A DNA stretch of 6,852 nucleotides from an uncultured Alphaproteobacteria bacterium. Lineage in GTDB: Bacteria > Pseudomonadota > Alphaproteobacteria > UBA7887. Position 1 is the first letter of the stretch. Every line of letters begins with the position of its first letter. Shown here piece after piece: positions 1 to 5,876 of this stretch. The stretch covers positions 1 to 6,852 of the forward strand of contig CAJWOI010000145.1 in NCBI GenBank assembly GCA_913044255.1, read 5' to 3'. Under the pieces are notes generated by a model. The model made no database searches and was not told where the DNA came from. It saw only the letters and a list, made by a program, of their open reading frames with translations. A program made the translations under genes and the position numbers.

Positions 1-62
1 CCTGGCCTAAACAAAAACGTCCCCAAACAGGGCCCGTAGAGAGAAGGCTTATGTAGGACCAT
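1..62 (-). CDS. Probable Nudix hydrolase (RppH-type RNA pyrophosphohydrolase), N-terminal fragment
   Basis: An open frame starts at the ATG at 60-62 on the minus strand and runs off the left edge after 20 codons: MVLHKPSLYGPCLGTFLFRP. An in-frame TGA lies two codons upstream, so this ATG is the only nearby start. The Y-x-P-C-[LV]-G pattern at residues 9-14, followed by a hydrophobic strand, is what I know from the N-terminus of alphaproteobacterial RppH proteins, which remove pyrophosphate from mRNA 5' ends. A Nudix/RppH gene near ctpA is an arrangement I recall from alphaproteobacteria. The ATG lies 29 bases past the stop of the S41 peptidase gene on the same strand, which fits co-transcription. 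The Nudix box would lie outside the window, so the identity rests on a short match plus context. The arginine usual after the tyrosine in this family is glycine here. No good Shine-Dalgarno is visible. Confidence 0.45.
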   Translation of the reverse strand, partial: MVLHKPSLYGPCLGTFLFRP

Positions 63-91
63 CTCTCATGTCAGCAAGATACGATAACGTC

Positions 92-1732
92 CTAACTATT
101 TGGTCGCATCGCTAGCGATGAGGAACGGCCGCGAAGCATATATAGCGCGCATAACAGAACTGGGTCCTCACTATGACCCACATCGGGGCAGATTTCCTCA
201 ATCAATGAGCCATCGTCCTCTGGAATTATACCTTCAGCAGATAGTGGATTCTGAAGGTCTTCTTCTCGCCGTGCCAAATCTGCTTCAACAGAAATCACAT
301 CCGGATCTATCCCATACACTTGAATAGACCGGCCTAACGGCGTGTAATAGCGTGCTGTTGTCAATCGCAGAGCGCCACGCCCGTTACCAAGCGGTATCAA
401 GGTTTGAACCGAGCCTTTCCCGAAAGAACGTTGGCCCAACACAAGTGCCCGACCATGATCCTTCAGTGCACCCGACACGATTTCAGATGCCGATGCGCTA
501 CCCCCATTAATTAGAACGGCCAGGGGGCTTCCCGAGATAATATCTTCAGGATCTGCCGTAAACCGACGTATAACGCTACGGTCCCGACCTATTGTAGACA
601 CTATCTCACCTGACGCCAAAAATGCGTCGCTTACCTTGATGGCTTGGTCGAGCAACCCCCCGGGGTTATCTCGCAGGTCAATTACTAAGCCACTCATGGG
701 ACCACCCAGTTTCGTGAATAGCTCCGCAATCGCGTTGTGCATCGATCGATAAGTTCGTTCGTTGAATGCGATAATTTGTATGTAGCCAATATCACCCTCC
801 AGGCGAGCCCTTACTGCCCGGATTGGAATTGTCTCGCGCGTAATTCTCACTTCGAAAGTCTCTCGGGCGTTGCCACGTACGACGCTTACCACAATTGTTG
901 ATCCGGCAGGCCCACGTATCCTTTCAGTTGCCTGCAACAATGTCATACCAAATACCGGCTCGCCATCAACATGACTAATCAAATCACCAGATCTAACCCC
1001 CGCCCGTTGTGCCGGGGTATCATCAATAGATGCGATACATTCAACCAAACCATTCGCGATCGTCATTCCAATGGCCCTTTTATTTATGCCTGCAAGTTTT
1101 CTGGCAACATGGACCTCTGGATAGCGCGAAAAACAGCTACGTCGCAGGTCTAAACCAATGCCCCCAAACTCACCCCTTTTGATTGCCTGGATTTGTTCGT
1201 AATCCGCAGGGGTTAAATATTTTGAATGAGCATCCAGCTCAGACATCATGTGTTGCAGTACTATGGTCATTCTGCCGTTTGACGAATGCACGCCTGATAA
1301 ACGCGACTCATTCCGTGCCTTATGTACTCCGGCAAGAGCGCCAGCAATAAGTCGTTCTGGCGAAAGAGGTTTAATGTACTCGCGATGGGCTAACCCAAAG
1401 ACTTTAGCGAACAAAGCGAGCGGTTGGATACGTTCGCCTGAGTTCTGCTGGCTCAAAGCCCCCTCAGGGAAGGAGTTTGCGACCAAAGTTAATTGTGGAA
1501 ATTCATGCACGAGCTGGTCAAAACTTAGGTGCTCCACCTGAGCCGCATTGTGAGCATGGTGCGCAGAGTCACAACCACCCAATTGGGCAGTTAGGGTGAC
1601 GCAAACAGCGGTCAAAACCGTTCGTTGCAGCAACGCAAAACGCCATATTTTTCGATTCAAATGGTATACTCTAATCGATAGTCTAATTTCTACCATCACG
1701 CGAAACGCGATTTCACAATACTTAACCAACAT
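92..1732 (-). CDS. ctpA: S41 C-terminal processing peptidase (CtpA/Prc family) with PDZ domain, probable lipoprotein
   Basis: A serine endopeptidase of 546 codons, predicted to cleave near the C-termini of envelope proteins. A hydrophobic segment at about residues 35-53 ends in a lipobox (L51-G52-G53-C54), so the mature protein is probably lipid-anchored at Cys54. The PDZ domain spans about 187-300, with FGGIGLDL near its start and TPAQRAGVRSGDLI later. The S41 core covers about 310-475: Ser414 in GGSASASEI, Lys439 in RSFGKGSVQ and Gln443 form the family's Ser-Lys-Gln set with the usual 25-residue Ser-Lys spacing. About 27 extra residues sit in the PDZ domain (197-226), and mature-chain cysteines lie at 200, 232, 515 and 528. 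The start is uncertain. The ATG at 1730-1732 gives a long n-region; the ATG at codon 13 (1694-1696) or the TTG at codon 25 would give a more normal signal peptide, and none has a strong ribosome site. Confidence 0.95.
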   Translation of the reverse strand: MLVKYCEIAFRVMVEIRLSIRVYHLNRKIWRFALLQRTVLTAVCVTLTAQLGGCDSAHHAHNAAQVEHLSFDQLVHEFPQLTLVANSFPEGALSQQNSGERIQPLALFAKVFGLAHREYIKPLSPERLIAGALAGVHKARNESRLSGVHSSNGRMTIVLQHMMSELDAHSKYLTPADYEQIQAIKRGEFGGIGLDLRRSCFSRYPEVHVARKLAGINKRAIGMTIANGLVECIASIDDTPAQRAGVRSGDLISHVDGEPVFGMTLLQATERIRGPAGSTIVVSVVRGNARETFEVRITRETIPIRAVRARLEGDIGYIQIIAFNERTYRSMHNAIAELFTKLGGPMSGLVIDLRDNPGGLLDQAIKVSDAFLASGEIVSTIGRDRSVIRRFTADPEDIISGSPLAVLINGGSASASEIVSGALKDHGRALVLGQRSFGKGSVQTLIPLGNGRGALRLTTARYYTPLGRSIQVYGIDPDVISVEADLARREEDLQNPLSAEGIIPEDDGSLIEEICPDVGHSEDPVLLCALYMLRGRSSSLAMRPNS

Positions 1733-1849
1733 TACACCGTGCCGCCGTATGACAATATAAGTTCGTCGGCCACTATATGCATAAACAGGTAAACGAATGT
1801 TACCAACCGTATAAACGACAAAAAATTACTGACGGGACCATTTAAACGA
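1733..1849. other. Intergenic gap between the DsbA-like and S41 genes
   Basis: This 117-base AT-rich gap separates two minus-strand genes. It holds a short inverted repeat, GGTAA (1788-1792) and TTACC (1800-1804), with a 7-base loop, and a TATAGT hexamer on the minus strand (plus 1772-1777) that differs from a sigma70 -10 box at one position. No convincing -35 box lies at the right distance. A T-run occurs on the minus strand (plus 1820-1825), but no GC-rich stem precedes it, so I do not call a terminator. The gap could carry a promoter for the S41-Nudix pair, but the evidence is weak. Confidence 0.3.
1788..1804. repeat. Short inverted repeat upstream of the S41 gene
   Basis: GGTAA (1788-1792) and TTACC (1800-1804) form a 5-base perfect inverted repeat around a 7-base centre, 56 bases upstream of the outermost S41 start. 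It could be an operator half-site pair. A repeat this short is also expected by chance. Confidence 0.2.
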
Positions 1850-2638
1850 TCAACCTGAGCGCATCATTTCAATAATTTGGCGAAGAGTCTCTATGTCGAT
1901 TGCCCCAGGCAAAATCTGATCTCCAATGACAAAGGTTGGTGTACCTCTGATGTTCAAATTAGCGGCAAGCTCCCGGTTTGCATCAACCTGTGCCTGCACA
2001 TGTGGTGTTTCCATATCGACAGCAAGCTGCGCCGTATCAAGACCAGCATCAGCCGCAATAATCATGATCTGTTCAGCATCAAGCGAGCCGCGTGCATCCA
2101 TCAAAGCATTGTGAAATATGAAATATTTACCCTGTCTGTCTGCCGCCAACGCAGCGCGTGCCGCGATCGTGGACTCAGCACTCAGTATTGGAAATTCCTT
2201 GAGCACCAACCGCAAGCCTGTGTCTTCCGCAAGCAATTGGCGTATAGTAGAGAGGGTAGATTTGCAGTAACCACACTTATAATCAAAAAACTCTGTAATT
2301 GTTATATCTCCGCCCGGATTCCCAACGACAGGCGTCGACGGATCATTTTCTAATTGAGCCCGAAAGGTAACTAAATTTCTGGAACCCTGTTGGTCCTCAG
2401 CAGCCGCCTCCTGCTCACGCAGTCTCTGAACGGAATCCAAAATTACCTCTGGATGTTCCATCAAATAGTTATGGATCAGGCGATTTATTTCCTCAACTTG
2501 ATTAAACTTGAGTTCGTCCTCAGCATTCACCGTGAGAGAGTGGGAAGCCAAAGCAAAAACTAAACCAATTGAGCTAACTAAACGGAGAAATTGGCGATAC
2601 ATCGAATTCATTTTATCCAGGACTTCCATTAAAATCAT
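1850..2638 (-). CDS. Exported DsbA-family thiol-disulfide oxidoreductase with ScsC-like N-terminal domain
   Basis: A protein of 262 codons that handles disulfides in the periplasm. It has a signal peptide (hydrophobic core about 18-34, likely cleavage after VNA at 38-40), then a charged helical segment (about 45-85, with the pattern INRLIHNYLMEHPEVI) like the N-terminal stalk of ScsC-type proteins. A thioredoxin fold with a helical insert follows (about 105-260). The active site is C122-G-Y-C125 and the cis-proline loop is T233-P234. The stalk allows oligomerisation in known ScsC proteins, and CGYC is the active-site sequence of E. coli DsbC, so isomerase activity is as plausible as oxidase activity. 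The frame opens with four in-frame ATGs (codons 1, 4, 10, 13). Codon 10 (2609-2611) or 13 (2600-2602) gives the more typical signal peptide, and a GGAAG lies 11 bases before codon 10. It lies between two envelope proteases on the same strand. Confidence 0.94.
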   Translation of the reverse strand: MILMEVLDKMNSMYRQFLRLVSSIGLVFALASHSLTVNAEDELKFNQVEEINRLIHNYLMEHPEVILDSVQRLREQEAAAEDQQGSRNLVTFRAQLENDPSTPVVGNPGGDITITEFFDYKCGYCKSTLSTIRQLLAEDTGLRLVLKEFPILSAESTIAARAALAADRQGKYFIFHNALMDARGSLDAEQIMIIAADAGLDTAQLAVDMETPHVQAQVDANRELAANLNIRGTPTFVIGDQILPGAIDIETLRQIIEMMRSG

Positions 2639-2776
2639 TGCTGTATTTTATCACTATTCCACTAAAACCAAATTGCATCCGAGGCGAACTGAAGACATCC
2701 TCCGAGAATTCCATCCCAAAATACGAAACACAGAATACCTATATTAACTAAATATAACGCGTCTTAAATCTAATCC
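2639..2776. promoter_or_regulatory. Intergenic gap with possible promoter for the DsbA-like gene
   Basis: This 138-base AT-rich gap lies between the M48 and DsbA-like genes, both on the minus strand. On that strand a TAAAAT hexamer (plus 2645-2650) matches a -10 box at five of six positions and would start transcription near 2638. That favours translation from a later ATG (2611 or 2602) rather than the outermost one. The -35 region is poor (TTTGGT at 16 bases or TTGGTT at 15), so this is a weak call. Closer to the M48 stop is an AT-only inverted repeat, TATATT (2740-2745) and AATATA (2751-2756), with a 5-base loop. It is too AT-rich for a normal intrinsic terminator and has no following T-run. 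Confidence 0.25.
2740..2756. repeat. AT-only inverted repeat downstream of the M48 gene
   Basis: TATATT (2740-2745) and AATATA (2751-2756) pair perfectly around AACTA, 21 bases past the M48 stop on the minus strand. The stem has no G or C and no following T-run, so it is a weak candidate for a terminator or a protein-binding site. Confidence 0.2.
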
Positions 2777-4162
2777 TTAACGATCAGCCACTGAATCTTG
2801 ACGGGTCGCAAGATCGTAAATGTCCTGCGCTCGCAGCCAACTTGGAGAACCTTCGGGAACAATCCCCAAGGCACGATTCGCGTGAAGCAATGCATCTTTC
2901 GGTCGACCCTCCAGTAAAGCCTGCTCTCCGGACGCCAGAGCAGAATCCGCCATGCGCCCCTCTCTCCCATACCCTATGGACAATAACCGCCACGCTACAT
3001 TGTTGTCTTCCTCGATGCGCACTACTCGCTCTAGGGCTTTGATTGATTTTTCTAAGAGCTCTGGCATTTCGATTTCAATATCAAGCCGCGCCAACTCCAG
3101 CATCAAAAGTGGATCATCTGGAAGCAATTCAGTTGCTGCCCTGTAGTGTGGCCGAGCATCCATTAGGCGCCCATTTTCGAACAACATTTGCCCCTTAAGT
3201 TCTCGAAAATAGGGATCATCGGGGTTCTCCACTATCAAAGCATCAACCTCGTTGATCGCCGCATCGAGGTCCAAAGCCCTATGGTAAGCTATACTACGCG
3301 CGTAACGGGCAGATAGACTTTGATCCTCCTTGGGATAAATTTGATAGACACGATATGAGTCTTCCAGAAAGCCGACCAACTTGGCCCGCATGCGTGCGTG
3401 CATCTCCAAATCCAATGAATGCGAAGGTGTGTTCGACCATTCTGAGAGTTCTATATGGCTTTTTATAAAAGCTAAGCGGTCTCGAGTTAGAGGATGAGTT
3501 CTCAAATACGGATCCTGGCGAGCAGCAGAAAGAAGTTCCTGGTCTTCAAATTTATAAAGAAAGCTAAGTAGCCCACGCGCAGAAATCCTTTTGCGTTCAA
3601 GCAAGGTTAGACCAAATTGGTCAGCGGACCGCTCCTGGGCACGCGTGTGCGCAAGAAAATGTCGCAATCCTGCTGTGCTCCCACCTGCTATTAAGGCGCC
3701 AGCTGCTTTGGAAGTATTGGGCGCGCCTGTGAACCCACCAACAGCCAGCACGCCTAGACCAAGCAGCGTATGCATAAGCGTTACATTTTGGGCATTACGC
3801 ATAGCTTCATCCGTCCGTACAAGATGGCCGCCGGCGATATGGCCAATCTCATGAGCGATAACACCTGCCACTTGTGCTGGGCTGTCGCTAGCTATCAATA
3901 AACCGCTATGTAGAAATACGTTCTGTCCGCCTGAGACAAAAGCATTCAGGCTCCTACTATTAACCAGCCGTATACTAACAGCCCGAGGATTGAGCCCCGC
4001 GGCTTCAAATAATGGATCCGCCCACGTTCGGATGATATGTTCTATTTCCGAGTCGCGAATCAAGGGCAACTGTTGGGCAGCGGCGGTCTTTCCTGTTGAT
4101 GCCCAACAAACCGCATAAACGCAGATGATTAATCGAATTATTACTGAAGCCAAGCACAGCAC
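2777..4162 (-). CDS. Exported M48-family zinc metalloprotease with C-terminal TPR repeats (BepA/YfgC-like)
   Basis: A periplasmic metalloprotease of 461 codons, likely involved in quality control of outer-membrane proteins by analogy with BepA. An N-terminal hydrophobic segment (about 5-20) is followed by Ala-rich residues suited to signal peptidase cleavage. The zinc site is H104-E105-I-G-H108, with the third ligand probably E177 in the QERSAD motif. A hydrophobic Gly-rich stretch (129-147) lies between these two. H223-P224 in RTHPLTRDR matches the His that plugs the active site in BepA. TPR-like helices fill about 285-435. Length and domain order match the alphaproteobacterial M48-TPR family as I know it. 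The outermost start at 4160-4162 is GTG and has no properly spaced ribosome site. A TTG three codons later (4151-4153) has AGGGG 8-9 bases upstream and is probably the real start. The gene diverges from the GGT-like gene with almost no gap. Confidence 0.94.
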   Translation of the reverse strand: MLCLASVIIRLIICVYAVCWASTGKTAAAQQLPLIRDSEIEHIIRTWADPLFEAAGLNPRAVSIRLVNSRSLNAFVSGGQNVFLHSGLLIASDSPAQVAGVIAHEIGHIAGGHLVRTDEAMRNAQNVTLMHTLLGLGVLAVGGFTGAPNTSKAAGALIAGGSTAGLRHFLAHTRAQERSADQFGLTLLERKRISARGLLSFLYKFEDQELLSAARQDPYLRTHPLTRDRLAFIKSHIELSEWSNTPSHSLDLEMHARMRAKLVGFLEDSYRVYQIYPKEDQSLSARYARSIAYHRALDLDAAINEVDALIVENPDDPYFRELKGQMLFENGRLMDARPHYRAATELLPDDPLLMLELARLDIEIEMPELLEKSIKALERVVRIEEDNNVAWRLLSIGYGREGRMADSALASGEQALLEGRPKDALLHANRALGIVPEGSPSWLRAQDIYDLATRQDSVADR

Positions 4163-4184
4163 CCCTAAACATGAATGGAGCCGT
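4154..4184. promoter_or_regulatory. Very short divergent start region
   Basis: With the starts I favour (TTG at 4151-4153 on the minus strand, ATG at 4185-4187 on the plus strand), only 31 bases separate the two divergent genes. This stretch holds both ribosome sites: GGAG at 4177-4180 for the plus-strand gene, 4 bases from its ATG, and AGGGG on the minus strand (plus 4162-4166) for the M48 gene. No room remains for promoters, so each promoter must lie inside the other gene's 5' coding sequence. I found no clear sigma70 boxes there. Confidence 0.45.
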
Positions 4185-5876
4185 ATGTTTGCACAGCCAC
4201 TACGTTATTGCACGCATACGCTTGCTACGTTCTCCTTGCTCCTCGGTGGGGCGTGCCAAGAAACGAATTTGGCAGTTCAACGCGTTACTGTTCCCGACGA
4301 GCACGTCATCTTTGTCGAAGGAAACGAGAAAGAGATTAACCAAAAGCAGCGGCTAACCGAAGCGAACCCATTTCAAGGGGTGGCGGCGGATGAGCCGCAA
4401 GCAACACTGATAGGTCGCGACATACTAGCTGCAGGCGGCTCGGCAGCGGATGCCTCTCTGGCGATGTATTTTACGTTGGCCGTCACCTTGCCCTCAACTG
4501 CAAGCCTTGGCGGTGGTGGCGTCTGCCTTGTTCACGACTCATCGGCAGGTCGCACTATAATTTTGGATTTTACAGCCACTGCTCCGACCTCTTTATCACC
4601 AAACGCTACTCGTCCAAGCGCTACACCTGGAGTGGTGAGGGGTATGTACGAACTGCATCGTCGTTACGGCCGTGCGAGTTGGGGAAAGTTGATTAAACCC
4701 GCAGAGCAATTGGCTCGTTTTGGAGTTCCGGTTAGCCGCGCACTTGCCAATGACTTGAGATTGGCGGCCACCGATTTATTTTTGGACCCCAATGCGAAAT
4801 TCATCTTTGCGCATCCCAACGGAACGCCTTTGGGCGAAGGAGACATTCTTGAACAATTCGATCTTGCACGAGTTCTTACGCGGCTACGTCTCTATGGAAT
4901 GGGTGATTTTTACTCCGGGCAGACGGCAACGGCGCTGGTACGTGGCGCTGAGCTGGGCAGAGCCTCACTCAGTCACGCAGACCTCGGAAATACCCGGGCC
5001 ATCTGGCGAGAAGCAGTCGCTACGGAAATTGGACAATTCACTGTATTTACCAGCCCTCGCCCAACTGCTGGTGCCGTAACCGCATTGCAAATCTGGGCAA
5101 TGGTTGCCAACACAAATCGCTATGTAGAATCCAGTGAAACCGAGCGCAGACACCTTTTTGCAGAGAGTTCAATGCGAGCTTTCCTAGATCGCGGTAGTAA
5201 ACTTTTCGCGGACGGTGACGACGAGGCGCCCGTAAAAGAGTTGCTAGATCAGAAGTATCTTGAAAAGCTGATGTCCAACTACAACCCAAATGGACACGTT
5301 GCCCCGGATGAGTTGCTCAGACGACCACACACAGACATTGAAAATCCCAGCGCAACATCGTTCTTGGTAATAGACAAAGATGGCCTCGCCGTGGCCTGCC
5401 TGGTCAGCCTCCATAACCTTTTTGGTATTGGTCGCATAGCAAACGAAACCGGTATTGTACTTGCAGCCGCACCCAACCGTAGAGGCATGGGGCCACAATC
5501 GCTCGCTCCAATGCTGATCTTAGACCGAACATCGGGCGATTTCAAAATGATAGCGGCTGCTACAGGCGGTGCGGCCGCACCCACGGCACTTGGCTGGACC
5601 GTAACAAACATCTTTTTAGGAAATTTGAGCCTTACAGATGCCATAGCGAGCCCACGCTTGCATCATGGCGGAAGGCCAGATCGGGTGCTGTTCGAACCGG
5701 GGACACCCAAAGAGTGGCTGACTGGTCTCGAGCGCCGGGGACACATCGTGGCGGGAGCTAGGGAGATTGGCAGAATCAACGCCTTCCATTGTGAATTCGG
5801 CCTAGCCGCCGGTAAACTATGCCTTTACGGTTCAGACCCCAGAGGTCACGGATTAGCAATCAGCTTAAACCAATGA
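4185..5876 (+). CDS. Exported gamma-glutamyltranspeptidase-fold protein lacking the canonical catalytic threonine
   Basis: Residues are numbered from the ATG at 4185 (563 codons), chosen for the GGAG just upstream and a normal signal peptide (MFAQPLRY, core about 10-22). An in-frame ATG at 4125 would overlap the M48 gene and has no ribosome site. The protein follows the GGT family over its length: AGGSAADA (83-90), GGGG (109-112), a TPG motif (147-149), KPAEQLA, SPRPTAGA in place of the usual PPPSSGG, and DKDG (397-400) followed by FGIGR. E. coli GGT is 580 residues, similar in size. By manual alignment, catalytic Thr391 of E. coli is Ala390 (codon GCA, 5352-5354), Arg114 is Thr130, Asn411 is His410, Asp433 is Arg432 and Ser462 is Gln438. 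Ser463 (Ser439) and the GG pair (461-462) are kept. Self-cleavage and glutathione hydrolysis are therefore doubtful; Thr391, one residue later, could be a shifted nucleophile. It is coupled to the downstream aminotransferase gene. Confidence 0.9.
   Translation: MFAQPLRYCTHTLATFSLLLGGACQETNLAVQRVTVPDEHVIFVEGNEKEINQKQRLTEANPFQGVAADEPQATLIGRDILAAGGSAADASLAMYFTLAVTLPSTASLGGGGVCLVHDSSAGRTIILDFTATAPTSLSPNATRPSATPGVVRGMYELHRRYGRASWGKLIKPAEQLARFGVPVSRALANDLRLAATDLFLDPNAKFIFAHPNGTPLGEGDILEQFDLARVLTRLRLYGMGDFYSGQTATALVRGAELGRASLSHADLGNTRAIWREAVATEIGQFTVFTSPRPTAGAVTALQIWAMVANTNRYVESSETERRHLFAESSMRAFLDRGSKLFADGDDEAPVKELLDQKYLEKLMSNYNPNGHVAPDELLRRPHTDIENPSATSFLVIDKDGLAVACLVSLHNLFGIGRIANETGIVLAAAPNRRGMGPQSLAPMLILDRTSGDFKMIAAATGGAAAPTALGWTVTNIFLGNLSLTDAIASPRLHHGGRPDRVLFEPGTPKEWLTGLERRGHIVAGAREIGRINAFHCEFGLAAGKLCLYGSDPRGHGLAISLNQ
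5873..5876 (+). other. ATGA stop/start overlap between GGT-like and aminotransferase genes
   Basis: The TGA of the GGT-like gene (5874-5876) overlaps the ATG of the aminotransferase gene (5873-5875). The preceding bases (cagcttaaacca) contain no Shine-Dalgarno. This layout usually means ribosomes terminate and restart, which ties the output of the two genes together. Confidence 0.85.

Noticed and set aside
39..67. GAGAGA (39-44) and TCTCTC (62-67) inverted repeat between the S41 and Nudix genes
   Set aside because: The loop is 17 bases, the stem only 6, and no T-run follows on the minus strand. It overlaps the probable Nudix start, so a terminator there is unlikely.
1652..1678. TCGATT / AATCGA inverted repeat in the 5' end of the S41 gene
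   Set aside because: It is short and lies inside coding sequence around the signal peptide, with nothing else to suggest a binding site.
1699..1709. CGCG-AAA-CGCG hairpin near the second S41 start codon
   Set aside because: A 4-base stem is too short to argue for translational control and is easily a coding coincidence.
1877..2353. A 158-codon open frame on the plus strand opposite the DsbA-like gene
   Set aside because: It lies wholly antisense to a gene with clear family motifs, has no recognisable domain and looks like a compositional shadow.
2654..2698. A 14-residue minus-strand open frame (MSSVRLGCNLVLVE) upstream of the DsbA-like gene, preceded by GGAGG
   Set aside because: The GGAGG touches the ATG with no spacer, so it is unlikely to be a working ribosome site, and the peptide shows no leader-peptide features.
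4125..4184. A 20-residue N-terminal extension of the GGT-like protein from the ATG at 4125
   Set aside because: It has no ribosome site, overlaps the M48 gene and places 20 polar residues before a signal peptide. The ATG at 4185 with GGAG upstream fits better, though this is not proven.
5244..5644. Antisense open frames of 84 and 121 codons opposite the GGT-like gene
   Set aside because: They are shadows of a well-supported gene and have no motifs or plausible starts.
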